Assembly (NCBI RefSeq): GCF_030867145.1
Contig: NC_134440.1
Span: forward strand, 9,362,001 to 9,426,000
Length of the DNA stretch: 64,000 bases
Source: Opisthocomus hoazin
Lineage: Eukaryota; Chordata; Aves; Opisthocomiformes; Opisthocomidae
Reading direction: 5' to 3'
How positions within the stretch are numbered: position 1 is the stretch's first letter; the number at the start of each line of letters is the position of its first letter. Shown in pieces: positions 44,436-62,094 of the stretch. A program made the position numbers and the translations under genes. The notes under the pieces are model-generated. The model searched no databases. It worked only from the letters and a program-made list of their open reading frames with translations, and was not told where the DNA came from.

Positions 44436-45282
44436 TAGGATCACGGAATCACGGAATGGTTGGGTGGGAAGGGACCTTAATGAACTTCTCCTTCCACCCC
44501 CATGCCACGGGCAGGGCCCCCTTCCACCAGCCCAGGGTGCTCCCAGCCCCGTCCAACCTGGCCTTGAGCACTGCCAGGGAGGGGGCAGCCACAGCTCCTC
44601 TGGGCAGCCTGGGCCAGGGCCTCACCACCCTCATGGGGAAGAATTCCTTCCTTCCATCTCATCTACATCTCCCCTCTTCCAGTCTAAAGCCCTCACCCCT
44701 TGTCCTGTCCCCCCAGGCCCTTGCACAAAGCCCCTCCCCAGCTCTCTCGCAGCCCCTCCAGGCCCTGGCAGCTGCTCTAAGCTCTCCCCGCAGCCTTCTC
44801 TTCCCCAGGCTGAGCAGCCCCAGCTCTCCCAGCCTCTCCTCCCAGCAGAGGGGTTCCAGCCCTCGCATCATGGCTGGGGCCTCCTCTGGCCCCGCTCCAG
44901 CAGCTCCAGCTCTGTCCTGTGTTGAGGGCTCCAGAGCTGGACGCAGGGCTCCCGGGGGGTCTCACCAGAGCGGGACAGAGGAGCACAATCCCCTCCCTCG
45001 CCCGCTGCCCACGCTGCTGGGGATGCAGCCCAGGGGACGCTCGGCTTTCTGGGCTGCCAGCGCACATTGCCGGGTCGTGTTGAGCTTCTTGTCAACCAAC
45101 AGCCCCAGGTCCTTCTCCCTTCTCCTCAGGGCTGCTCTCAATCCACTCCCCGATCAGCCTGGGTTTGGGCTTGGGATTGCCCTGACCCATGGGCAGGGCC
45201 TTGCTGAACTTCATGAGTCACTTCACTGAACTTCATGAACTTCACGGGCCCACCTCTGCAGCCTGTCCAAGTCCCTCTGGAT
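44436..45282 (-). mobile_element. CR1 LINE, divergent subfamily
   Basis: Begins GATCACGGAATCACGGAATG and is alignable in outline to the other CR1 copies (GGGCAGCCTGGGCCAGGGC) but differs at many sites, including CTTCCACCCCCATGCCACGG. It therefore looks like a different, probably older, CR1 subfamily. Confidence 0.88.
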
Positions 45283-45415
45283 GCCATCCCATCCCATGCT
45301 ATCCCATCCCATCCCATGCCATCCCATCCCATCCCATCCCATCCCATCCCATCCCATCCCATCCCATCCCATCCCATCCCATCCCATCCCATCCCATCCC
45401 ATCCCATCCCATCCC
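45283..45415. repeat. (ATCCC)n array
   Basis: About 26 pentamers with a few variant units near its left end. It abuts the 5'-truncated end of the CR1 element at 44436-45282. Confidence 0.97.
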
Positions 45416-46576
45416 TTCCCTCCCGTGGGTCGACCATTGGCAGACTGGCTGAGGGTGCACTCGACAAAGCGACACGTCGTCACCCTACACGTCCAGCTCC
45501 TCCTCGTGTCTCTGTGGGGCTGTCCCTGTCCCCGCGTGCAGGTGGGCTCAGGCCAGCAAGTCAGGAGGCCCCAGCTTCACCGCGCATCACCCGCAGGAAA
45601 ACCTCCCGTAGATCAGCCACCTTCTAGGGGGCCATTTCCCTCCCCGCCGTGGTGGCCGGGGTGCCCGCGCTCCCCGGACGGCGGTTGGCACGGCGGGAGC
45701 TGCCGGAGGTGTTGGCGAGGGTGCGACGCTTGGGGAACCCGGGATGGGCAGTTCCCCGCGGAGGTTCTCGAGCAGAGAGCGAGGGCCGAGGCGCTGCCGG
45801 GGGGAGGACCCAGACCCCAGACCAGGAGGGGTGGGAAAGCTCCTGTCCTCGGCCCCGCGCCGCTGCCGCCGGCTCAATGGCCCGATTGTGCGCCGGGACC
45901 AGCTGCGCCGCGTCGGCCGCCGGCACAGAACGGCTTTTCCGCCGCCTTTCAATGGCCGCTCTGTGCCATTCCTGCCGGGAAGGTCCCGCCGCGCGGACCC
46001 CCGGCCCTCGCCAGACCCCCGGCGGGCAGGGACCCGCCAGCTGCGGGGCGCGGGGCGGGGAAGGACGCTCTGTGTGCCCGGACGCGCGCGGCCTTGCTGG
46101 GCTGCGCTGGAAATGTCAGAGCGGAGCCGGACGCCGGCAGCCCGCGGGCGCTGCGGCGGGGGGAGCGGGGAGCTGGAAGTGACTCCAGCGGAGGGACCGT
46201 GGGGTTGGGTCGCTGGTGGCGGTGGCCGGGCACAGAAGGGCATCGGCTGGGCAGGACGTTCCCTCGTTGTCCCGAGAGGTCGGCTGGGGTCTCTGTGGGG
46301 GGCTGGAGAGCCCAGAAGATGACGGTGTTTGGGGCTGGTTTGTCCCCTCCCGGGACTCACCCGTCCCCATCCTGCTCTGCAGGGTGAAAGGACGAGCTGG
46401 GAATCGGTGGGCAATGCTGAGCCCACCTCACCCACCAGGCGATGGGGACACCGGTGTCCCCACGCAGGCCAGCGTGCCCCCCTCTCGCCGAGAGCCGGGG
46501 GGCTGGGAGCGGTGCCAGGGCTGCTGCTCCTGCACAAGGGCGTTTCCCACAGGGCCTGGAGCCCACCCTGCTGTGG
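45416..46576. promoter_or_regulatory. CpG-island-like stretch 45640-46200, candidate promoter
   Basis: Very GC- and CpG-rich, with CCAAT-type words on both strands (TCAATGG at about 45875 and 45950). There is no recognisable coding exon. It could be a promoter of an unannotated transcript or an enhancer. Confidence 0.35.
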
Positions 46577-46872
46577 GACCCACAAAATCCCAGCATGGCG
46601 GGGGTCGGCAGGGACCTCTGTGGGTCCCCCAGCCCAACCCCCTGCCCAAGCAGGGTCACCCACAGCAGGCTGCACAGCACCGCGGCCAGGCGGGGCTGGA
46701 ATATCTCCAGAGAAGGAGACTCCACAGCCTCCCTGGGCAGCCTGGGCCAGGGCTCCGGCACCCTCAGAGGGAAGAAGTTCTTCCTCGGGTTCAGCTGGAG
46801 CTTCCTCGGCTTCAGTTTGTGCCCGTTGCCCCTTGTCCTGGCGCTGGGCACCACTGAACAGAGTTTGGCCCC
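46577..46872 (-). mobile_element. CR1 LINE 3' fragment
   Basis: Starts at ACAAAATCCCAGCATGGCGG and ends in the [15 protein letters not shown]-coding part. Truncated. Confidence 0.9.
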
Positions 46873-47905
46873 TGGGGTCGCATGAACTCGCCGGAGCCGC
46901 TGTCCGCCCTGCTGCCCCCTCCCAGGGGTGACCCCACCCGGGGACAGTCGGGGTGGGCACCTGCTTTCACAGCACGTCCTGCAGCTCACAGACGGGCACC
47001 AGAACACAGCCTGGAGGTGTCAGAAAAACGTCCATTTTAAGGAGTGCTGAGTTCAAGCCAGGATCACAACTCCTCAGGGCACCCCAGGCTGCAGACCCTC
47101 GGTGCGCAGCGTGACCTGGGTACCCGGAAAGTCCCGGAGCTGGGGGCACCCCGCCGGCGGCTCCCACCGACCGTTGGGGAGTGTTCCCGGCCAGGTAACG
47201 GCAGGAAGCTGCCGGCCGGTGGGGCAGGGCCCCCCGCGCTGCCGGCGGGGCTGGACGCCGGCCAAAGCAAACCCCGGCTGCGGAAAGCCCGCGCGGCATT
47301 TTCCTCAGCCCTGATAAGGCCGAGCTGCAAACGCGGCCACAAAAATCAAAGCCGTCCCGGTGTTCCCCGGGCTGGCTGGGTGCCGTGCCAAGCGCGCCCA
47401 ATATTGCCCGAGATCAAAGCTCGCGCCCGCTGTGCCGCACGGGCATGGAACGTCACCGGCAGCCGGCTAGATCAGAGGGGACGCGGGAGAGGGGACTGGG
47501 GACAAGGGCGAGGGCTGGTCGTGTGGAGTCACAGGGGGAATGAGAGGGCGCACGGGGTGACACCCATCGGGGGGACGCAGGGGGAGGTGGCAGGGAGCAG
47601 GGGGTCCCCGGGGAGCGGGTGGCATGGCAGAGGTTCGGGGTTCGGTGCAGCGGCCACAGTGTGGCCCCAAATCAGTGTCAGGGGAGGTGGGGGGGCGGTG
47701 GGAGGGAGCAAGGGGGGAGGCTGCTGGCGAGGGGTCTGTGGGGTGGTTATCCCACTGTCGGGGTACGGCTTCAGCCCCCGCCACCAGCCCCTTCCCCACC
47801 AGCCCGGCTGGGTCTGAGCCCGGTGTGGGCATCCGTCAGCCCCTCGAGGGCTCTGCCCCGAGCCCCGCTCGTGGCTGGGGAGTTAGGTGGCTGCTCCTGC
47901 TCCAC
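46873..47905. other. Intergenic, no gene seen
   Basis: GC-rich sequence with no exon I can support. Confidence 0.45.
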
Positions 47906-48470
47906 TCTCAGAATCACAGAACCCCAGAATGTTGGGGGTGGGCAGGGCCCTCTGGGTCACCCAGCCCAATCCCCTGCCCAAGCAGGGTCACCCAGAGCAG
48001 CTGCACAGCACCGCGGCCAGGCGGGGCTGGAATATCTCCAGAGAAGGAGACTCCACAGCCTCCCTGGGCAGCCTGGGCCAGGGCTCCGGCACCCTCAGAG
48101 GGAAGAAGTTCTTCCTCGGGTTCAGCTGGAGCTTCCTCTGCTTCAGTTTGTGCCCGTTGCCCCTTGTCCTGTCGCTGGGCACCACTGGAAAGAGTCTGGC
48201 CCCGTCCTCCTGACCCCCACCCTGCAGATATTTATGGGCATTTCTAAGGTCCCCTCTCAGCCTTCTCTTCTCCAAGCTGAACAAGCCCAGCTCCCTCAGC
48301 CTCTCCTCGCAGGAGAGATGCTCCAGTCCCCTCCTCATCCTCGTAGCCCTCCGCTGGACTCTCTCCAGTAGCTCCTCATCTTTCTTGAACTGGGGAGCCC
48401 AGCACTGGACACAGCACTGCAGATGGGGCCTCACTAGGGCAGAGCAGAGGGGGAGGAGACCCTCCCTCGC
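47906..48470 (-). mobile_element. CR1 LINE, 3' 0.56 kb
   Basis: Begins CAGAATCACAGAACCCCAGA. The C-terminal pol frame ([20 protein letters not shown]..., then [14 protein letters not shown]) is open from about 48434 to 47988. Confidence 0.94.
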
Positions 48471-51167
48471 CTCCTTTGTTTTGCTGCAGCGTCCTGGGGA
48501 GGAAGGATCCGGGCAGCGAGGCCAGGAGAGGAACCGAGCCTCCCGCCCGCTCCCAAACCCACAGGCAGGAACCAGGGGCAGGGCTGGGCAGGGAGAGCCG
48601 AGCCTGCCGGCGGGGAAGCTGCTCGCCGCGTTTATTCACACAGCGCGGAGGCGTTCACGCCGCTTTCCTACGGGCACTGCGTCAGGCAAAGCCCCGGCCA
48701 GGCTCTGCCCGTGAATCCCACGCTGTGTCCGGCCTGGCCAGCCCAGTCACGAGGCCATGGAGCGGGCGATGGAGCCGGGAGCTGGGCTCGGGCAGCTTGG
48801 ACATGGCTGGAACACGCTGCACCGGCTGCTTTCCACGCGTGCCCGGAGCACGCACAGCTTCTCCCAGCCACGGGCCACCGCCAGCCAGCCCTGGGCACAC
48901 AGAGCTTCGGGATCCTGCTGCCCGGGGAGGGGACCAGGGTGCCCAGGGCTTCGGGATCCCGCTGCCCGGGGAGGGGACCAGGGTGCCCAGGGGTCTGGGA
49001 TCCCACTGTGCCCACACGCACACACGTACTCCCTGTCCAACTGCCCTGATGGGGAAACTGAGGCACGATCACATGCACAGTCCCAGTCAGGGCTGGCAGA
49101 AAGCGAAGGATTGGGATTCTCAGGGAAAGCCACTTTTGAGACCAAAAAAAGCTTTTTCATGTTTCTGATGAATTGAAAACTCGTCAGGTGCTGGAGCTTT
49201 TTGTTCAGGCGATGCTCCCGGGAGGGTCAGGGCCGGTTTCCCTGCCTAGCACGAGGTCCAGGACTGGGGACGGCCGTGCCAGGCCCTGCCACGACGCCAC
49301 ACAAGTCTGCAGCACCCCAGACTGCTGGACCACAACCTTCCAGCACCAGAACACCATCAGGCTCGGCCAGAACTGCCCCTACCACAGCCACCACGCCTGG
49401 CTAGCCCTCCTCACCTTGCCCGTGTCCCCACCAGGGCTGAGCACCCGGGCGTCCCTCCCCCACGCAGGCACCCACCGCCATAACCACAGCCTCGCGGTCG
49501 CACCCTTGCTCGCTCGAAGCTCGGCACACGCACGGGCGCAGCAGGAAAGCTGATGGGCGCTGCCATTTGCCTCCAAGCCTGGGCTGGGCTGCGGGCGCCG
49601 GGGGCTGCCGGCCCGGGAAGGCGGGTGCTGCCGCTCGGACCGGTCCCACGCCGGCGTCCCCAGCCTGGGGTGAAGCCACCGGCGCTGGCCGACGGTCGAA
49701 ACTTGGGCAGCGCTTTTCTCCACGCCGCCTCCCAGGTGCAGCCGTGATTTACAGAGGGTGAAAACCTTCGTGTTTGAGCTTTGCAGAGTTTCCACAAAAT
49801 CCGTGAACGCTGGGAATGAGAGCTGTGCCCTGGGTTTAGCTCTGCCGGAGGAGTCGGAGCGGAGCAGGGAACAACTCAACACCCCTTATCCAAAGGGTGC
49901 TGCCGAGTTTTAGCCTGGAAATAAAATCTCCGAGCTGCCACGGTCCTGTGCTCCAGCCCCGAACTCCGGCAGCCCCGGGTCCGTGTTCCCGTGGGGGCCG
50001 TGGGAGGTTTGAGCTCCCCCCACCCCGTCACAGCTCTGCCCCGGCGCCGGGGCGGCAGCAGCCGCGTGGGCAAGGTCTGGCGCCCGCAGAGCTGGGGTGA
50101 CATCGCTCTCCCAAGCTCATTTTTCCTCCACTCCTCCTTGACGGGTTTTTTTTTGCTTCGGAAGGAGGAAAGCAGAAACCCTGTCTGGCGGTGGGTGACG
50201 CTTTCGTCGGATGCCCGAGAGCGGGTCTGAGGGACCCGGGCGTGGGCTCCTCGTGGAGCTCCGAGAGGCACGAGCCGGTGGGCTCCACTCCTCGCGCCAG
50301 GCTTCCCCTTTCCAGAGCCGGACGGAGCAGGCAAGCCGCACGGCTGCCGAGGACCCAGCCGATTTCTCTGCCGAGCCGGCAGTGAACCGGCAAGAGTGGG
50401 GCTGCTCCAGACCTGCTCTGGAAACGGGACGAGGGCATGAGCTCACCAAGCTCGTTACCACAGGATGCCGGAGAGGCCAAGTATGTAAATGGGGTGGAGA
50501 GGGACGAGGTCTGGCTGGAGGTAGATCCATTAGTGCTATTCAGGTACTTCCATCCGGATGCAGATCCTTTCCCAGGAAGTCCCCGAGCTGCCAGCCGGCA
50601 GCTGGGAGGGACGCCGGGAAGCACGTCGTGTTTCTCCTGCTCTTCCCGTGAGTAGCGCCGCAGCAGAGCCAGCTGTGGAAAAATACCCGGGGGGGGCCGG
50701 GGCGGGGGCTGAGCGGCTGAAAAGGAAAGAAAAAGGAGCAAAAACTCCTTGCTGAGGGTTTCAGCGTTGACAGGGGTTGGAGCGGTCGGTGAGGGCCAGC
50801 TTCAAGATGTGGAAGTGCCGGAGGTCCCCGCGGGACGGTGGACGGCCCAGGGCTCGGCGGCTGGGCGAGGAAGCAGGCGGGGAAGAAAGCTGGCAAAAAA
50901 AGGAGACAAACAGCGCGGTGCCGGGCGAGGGAGGGCTGCCAGCACCCAGCGGGGCCCGGCCCGGGGACCCAGCCAGGGCGAGCGGCTCAGGGCTCCCAGC
51001 CATGGCCCCGGGTGGGACGAGGGCAGGCGGCGTGCGAGGGGAGGCTGTGCCAGCGGGAGGACGCAGGGCAGGAGCTGGGCCCCCCGCCAGCAGCCGTGTG
51101 GAGCTCGGGGCAGGGGATCCCCCGTTCTCCAGGGTGACTGTCCCCGAGGCGAGCAGGGAAGGGACAT
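48471..51167. other. Intergenic, no gene seen
   Basis: Contains a tandem duplication of GGGAGGGGACCAGGGTGCCC type at 48917-48990. No supported exon. Confidence 0.45.
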
Positions 51168-51475
51168 CCCCATCCCAGGGTAACTGGAGTCGGGGCACCC
51201 CATTCCCAGGGGTAACCAGGGCAGGGGACCCCCATCCCTGGGGCAACTAGGGAAGCGGATGCCCCATCCGTGGGGTGATCAGGGCAGGGGACCCCTGTAC
51301 CCAGAGTGATCCGGGCAGGGAATCCCCTATACCCAAGGGTAACCAGGGCAGGGGACCCCCATCTGTGGGGCGATTGGGGAAGGGGAGCCCCCATCCCTGG
51401 GGCAATTAGTGCAGGGGACCCCCATCCCTGGGGTGACCAGGGCAGGGGGCACCCCCCTTCCTGGGCTCACCGGGA
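51168..51475. repeat. About 32-bp minisatellite, nine to ten copies
   Basis: Units such as CCATCCCTGGGGTGACCAGG followed by GCAGGGGACCCC, with strong unit-to-unit variation. It lies just upstream of the CpG island at 51560. Confidence 0.85.
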
Positions 51476-51559
51476 CACCCCTTCCTCCCAGGGGCATACC
51501 CCACCGCGGGGGGCCACGGGGACAGGGACCCCCCCCCCCCCCCCCATGGGTGGGATTTC

Positions 51560-52130
51560 GGCGCCGGGGTGAGCGGGGATCCCGCCCGGGGGGGGGGGCC
51601 GGGGGCGGTGCCTCTCCCCGCCCGCCCCCGCCCCGCCCCGGCCCGCTCCCGCCCGCCCTCGGCGCGGGGCTGCGGCGGGCAGCGCTGCCCGGCCCTGGAG
51701 CCGCCCGGAGCGCCGAGCCCGGGACGGCGGCCCCGAGCTGGGGCCCGGCTGCAGCCCCGAGGCGCGGGCGGCACGGTGAGGGGCGGCGGGGACCGGGCGG
51801 GACGGGACGGGACGGGACCGGGCGGGCCCCGGCTGCGGGAGCGGCTCCGGCAGCGGCGGGGCCGGGGCTCGTCCCGGCGGCGGCGCCCAGCGGGGCCCCC
51901 GCAGCCGCCTCCGCCCGGGCCCCGCCGAGGGGCCGCTCCGGAGCCCCCCGGGAGCGCGGGGGGGGGGGGGGGGGCGGCCCCGGCGACCCCCGCCTCGGGG
52001 GCTCCGCCCCAGCGGCCCCGGGAGCGGGGCTGCTGCCCGCGCCCTCGGGCTGCCGGTACCGCTGGCTCCGGGCCGGCGGGGCCGGGCGGGGCCGCGCACC
52101 CAACCCCGGCTGGCGGGGGCGGGGGGGTCC
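51560..52130 (+). promoter_or_regulatory. CpG island, candidate KANK3 promoter and first exon
   Basis: Dense CpG and GC-box-like sequence. A splice-donor-like GGCACG|GTGAGG lies at 51775/51776 on the plus strand. KANK3 coding starts 5 kb downstream in an exon that opens with a good acceptor (56756-56757), so an upstream non-coding exon must exist; this island is the best candidate by position. Runs of C (51531-51544) and G (about 51958-51973) make local sequence uncertain. Confidence 0.4.
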
Positions 52131-52199
52131 CAGGGGGGGTCCTGGGCTGGGGGCGGGCGCCCCGACGTGCGGGGGCGGGCAGGGTGGTGCGGGCACCCC

Positions 52200-52600
52200 G
52201 AGGTGCTTTGGGGCTGCCAGGGCCACGGGGACCCGCGAGGTTGGGGGTGCTGGGGGGCTCCCCGGGGTGCTGGGGTCCTGTTAGCGCTGGGGATGCTGGG
52301 GGGGCTCCCCGGGGTGCTGGGGAGCTGTGGGGCTGGGGATGCTGGGGGGCACCCCGGGGTGCTGGGGGGCTTCAGAGATGGGAGTGCTGGGGGGCTCCCG
52401 GGGGTGCTGGGCTCCTGTTAAGGCTGAAAGTGCTGGGGGGCACCCTGGGATGCTGGGGAGCTGCAGGGCTGGGGGTGCTGGGGGCACCCCGGGGTGCTGG
52501 GGCTTGGGGTCTGGGGGTGCAGCAGGGCACCGTAGGCTGCTGCAGGCCCCGCTGGGGTGCTGGGGGGCACATGGGGTGCTGTGGGATTTGGGGTGCTCCC
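52200..52600. repeat. GGGGTGCTGGGG minisatellite
   Basis: Roughly 50-bp units built on GGGGTGCTGGGG and CTCCCCGGGGTGCTGGG, about seven copies, immediately downstream of the CpG island. Confidence 0.85.
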
Positions 52601-55600
52601 TGCGTGTGCGTGGGGAGCCCGCCGTGGGGCTGTGCCTGTGCGCCGTGGGGGGAAATGTCACCGTTTGACCCTGAGCCCCTCCTCGCAGCGGGGCGATCCC
52701 AGGCCGACCCGGTGTGTCCCGAGGGGATCGGGGAGGTGTTGGTGAAAGTGCTGGTGGGCCGCCGCGAGGAGGGAGCCGGACGAGCGGTGGAGGTTTTCTA
52801 GTGGCAATGTGGGAGCCCTGGAGAGCTGACGGTGTAACGGGGCCGTGGAGCCGAGCCCCGCGCGAGCCCGGCTGCGGGCGCGCTGTGCGCCTGCTGTCCA
52901 GGGGTTGTGAGCTCGCGGGGGTCCCCGAGGTGGTGGAGCGGGTGCTGAGCCTGAGCAGCCCCCGCAGCCTCCCGACCAACCGGGCCGACGATGAGAGCCC
53001 AACCCTGGAACTGGGCTGTTGAGGAGATGGAAGCATTTCCCTTCCCCTCCCCGGGTCCGGCGCACCCACCCGCCCGGGACCCGGCTCCTCCGGGAGCAGC
53101 CCCAGCCTGGACGCCACAGCCGGGGCGGCCCGGGCGAGCGGGCGCAGGGACGGCGGGCGGCACGGAGCACGGCCGTGCCGTGCAGCCCCGGGGCAGGGGA
53201 TGGGGATGGAGCAGGTGGCCGGGAAGACGCGCCGAGCCCCGGCTGCCTCCCGTCCGCACCCAGCCTGCGGCGCCGGCGGGTGACGCTGCGGGTGACGGGC
53301 ACGCGCGGCGGCTGGCTCCGTGCGAGGGGCCCGAATCCCGGCGGGTCGCTGGCAGCGGAGGAAGCCGTGAGCTTGCTCAGTGGTTTCCCTTTAACTTTGG
53401 AACAGCCTCAGCGCCGAGCTTCGGGGCTTATCGCCCGCGCGCAGCTTTGAGGGAAGCGTGCCTGGCCGAGATAAATCAAGTCGTGCTGGCCAGGGCTGCG
53501 CTGGACTCTGTTCTTCTCACATTCCTCATGACCTCAGTGTTTTGGCTCGGGAGGAGAGCCCGGGAGAGCCCTCCCTGTGTCCGGCCTGGCCCCGCCGGCG
53601 GTGCGGCTCGGGCTGCACGTGGCCGAGCCGGGGACGGGTGCTCCTCGTGAGGGAAAGGGCCCAAAGGAGTCTGGAGCTTTAAAAATCTCTCACCTAGGTC
53701 TGTCCCCTGCCAGCCTGGGGGCTCGGGGACCCGGGGAGGGGGGGGATCGCCCCACGGACCACGAGGCTGGGGTCCCAGGGGCCGGGCTGGGTACAGGGGG
53801 TAGCGGAGCTGTGCCGAGGTGCCCGGCCTGCCCCATCCCTCACACGGCTTCTTGTTGTAGTCGAGCAGAGCGGCTCCGGTTTTGGCTCCGAGTTTCGTGG
53901 GTTGGTGTTGGTACAACGGGAAATGGAGGTGCGAGCCCGGGGCAAAGCGTGGCCCTGCCTCCGCGGGGACGATTGGGTCCCTGCGCATCCTCCTCCTCCT
54001 CCTCCTCGCCCTGCTGAGCCTCCCCAGCGGCTCTTTGCTTCGCACCCACCCGCTTTTCTGCGGAAGCACCGGGGCTGGAAACGACCCTTTCATTGCTTCC
54101 AAAGGCAGCTGGGATCGTGCAGGGTCCCCTGCCCTTGGCACCCACGGGTCCCCGTGCCCAGCCCGGGCAGCACCAAGCCCCGGTGCCCAGGGGCGCGTCC
54201 GGAGCTGCCGAAAATCCGCCTTTGGCACCAAAGTGGCCGGCGCAGTCTTCCCCGTCGGGACTCCAGCCCGGGTGGGGAGCGGCTTCTCTTTGAGCCGGTG
54301 CCGCGGCGATGGCGGCCGGCCAGGGACAAGGCTGGCTTCGTGCAGGTGCCGGGGCCGTGGGTGAGGGGACTTCACCCTCTCGCCGCTGCCGCGCGCCGGG
54401 GCCGTCTGCCCCCGCTGCTGATCCTCGCCGGCTCGAACCCGGGCTGCCGCTCGCCTCACCGCCCAGCCCGGGGCAGCTTGCGCGGCACGGGGAGCCCAGG
54501 GGGAGCTTTGCACATCACAGGGCCCCCCGGGGGGGTCACACATCGCAGGGACCCCGTCGGTGTTGGCACATCGTGGGGTCCCTGGGATGATGTGCGCGTG
54601 GTTGGGAGCCTGCGGGTCCCGTCGTCTGGCCTGGCCCTTGGGGAGCTGGGTGAAGGCAGGAGCTGCTGCCCCGGGTCCAGCCCATCCCGTCGGAGCGGTC
54701 GGACCAGAGGGGGGCTGCGGGAGGGTCTCCCCCGGCTCTGGGACGGGCACTTCATCAGCAGAGGCTGGCGTTGGGTGAAGGGGTGATGGCAGGGGGGCTG
54801 AGCAGCGCGTCCCGAGGGCAGCGGGGCCGTGCTGTCCCCAAAGGGACAGCTTTGCCAGGCGGGAGGAGCGGAGCGGAGCAGGAGCCCTCCCGGGGCGGCT
54901 GTTCCTGGCCAGGCCCCGGGCAGGACAATTCCCGGCCGGGCGGCGGAAGGGAGCTGCCGGCCGCTTCCCCCGAGGAAACGCACCCGCTGGCCCTGGCTCC
55001 CGCTGCTCTCCCGCTTCCTCCCGTTTGATTTACGGCGTGCGCAGAGCCCGGGGGGAAGTTTGTCCTGGCCCCGGCGCTGTTTAATTACCTGCAGCGAGGG
55101 CACGGGGCCGGGCAGAGGAGGAAGCTGGCCGCTTCCCGGTGCAGGAGGGCTGAGACCAGGTGGGGGATGCGCAGACCCTTTTGGGCGCAAAGCTGGCGGC
55201 ACGAGAATGGTGGGGTGCCAGCATGGAGCTGGGCTGTTCCCAAGGGATGTGGAAGGGGTGCCAGCGCAGAGCTGGGATGTCCCCAGGGGAGGCAGAAGGG
55301 GTGCTGGCACGAAGCTGGGGTGATCCCAAGGGAGGTGGAGGTTGGGCTGTGCACCTGGTGTGGATGGGTTGGTAGAGGAGTGGAAGAACCCCAGGATCCA
55401 TCCCAGTCACCGATGATGGGAAGCATCTCATCCCTGCCCGGCGGACTCAACCCCTTGGCCCCACGTGCTGGGGGTGGGGGGGGGTGGGAGGCTGCCAAGC
55501 CTGGCCCAGTGCTGCCCGCGCCACGGCTGCTCCTCCGGCTTCTGGCACAGGGTGAGCCACGGGCTGGCAACCGCAGCGGCACGGCCGGGGCTGGGAGCAG

Positions 55601-56757
55601 CCGGCGGCATCACGGTGGGCAGCGGGTGCCAGCCAGGGGCCAGGCCATCGTCCCCAAGCTGGGTGCGTGATGGGAGCGGCCACAGCACCTCTGCTAGAAA
55701 AGTCTGGATCCTCCGGTCGTCGCAGGCGGGGGATCTGGGGAGGGATGCGGGTGTTTCCCCGCAGCCGAGGCCGGATCCTGTGCCCTTCTCTGGGCAGTGC
55801 TGAGCCCCAGCTGCCCTGAGGGCTGTGCCTGAGCTGCCTTTCCTCAGCGGCGTGCTTCCTCCCCTGCTTTCTGCTGAAAATAGCCCAGTGCCAAATTCTT
55901 TGCCCGCCAGCAGCTGTGCCCCGTGGGCAGGGCACCGGCCCCCGCCGCGCAGGGACCCCGCGGGTGGCTGCAGGGTGACGCCGTGTGCGGCGGCAGCAGC
56001 TGCTCCCGGGGTGCTGCTTGCCCCCGTCCTGCTCCCGCCAGCAGTGCTTCCCACCCCAGCGCCCAGATGTTGCTCGCAGCTGGTGGCCCCCCCTGGAGCT
56101 GACCCCCGGGTGGGAGCTGCGTCCTGCTGGCTCTCCTCCAGCGTGCCCGTGCCTGGCTCTGGGGAACAGCAGGCTCTGGTTGCATTCCCGCCATGCTTTA
56201 TCCCGTATTATCGACAGGGAAAAGCAGCCAGGTCCCTCCTGGGGGTCCCCGGCCCTGGAGACCCCCCCCGAGGTGGGGGTGGGCAGCTCAGGGCCCCCCG
56301 GTCCCGCTCGGCGGACATCACGCCCAGCGACGGGCGGGTGTGCTGCGCTCACGTGGCTTCGCAGAAGCATCGATCCCCTTTACCCAAAGCAAACTTCGCA
56401 CACCCGGGAAGGCTCCAGCCCGCTGCCCCGCTGCGGCCAAGCTCTGACTCACGACTCGGCACCCTCGGAGCTGGCAGCGCGACCGCGGCGGCCGTCCCAG
56501 CCCGGGCTGCGAAGCATTCCTTAAATGTACAAACATCCCCGGCCTCGCAGGCAGCGCCGCGCTCGCCCGCCCGGCAGCCGGCTCGAGCTCCAGCCCCGCG
56601 GCACCGAGGGCTGGAGGGAGGCGAGGGGGCCCAGCGATGGCGGGCGGGGGGCTGCGGGGTGCTCCCCGGGCAGGGGGGCCATGGTTTGCGGCTGCGGGGG
56701 GCTCACCAGCCCCCCATCCACAGGGTTTTGCCAGACGTTGGCCCTTTGTTGTTGCAG
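52601..56757. other. Upstream region or first intron of KANK3
   Basis: GC-rich, with an approximately 50-bp repeat (GGTGCCAGC...GAGCTGGG) in three copies at 55195-55335. If transcription starts near 51.7 kb this is a 5' intron. No coding exon seen. Confidence 0.5.
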
Positions 56758-56762
56758 GTTGA

Positions 56763-62094
<5,332 letters not shown>

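Noticed and set aside
43003-44925. 640-codon Pro-rich plus-strand frame
   Set aside because: It crosses a CR1 tail, C-rich low-complexity DNA and another CR1 in antisense; no coherent protein.
51569-52801. 410-codon Gly/Ala/Pro-rich frame over the CpG island
   Set aside because: Composition-driven frame in several frames and both strands; more likely promoter and non-coding exon.
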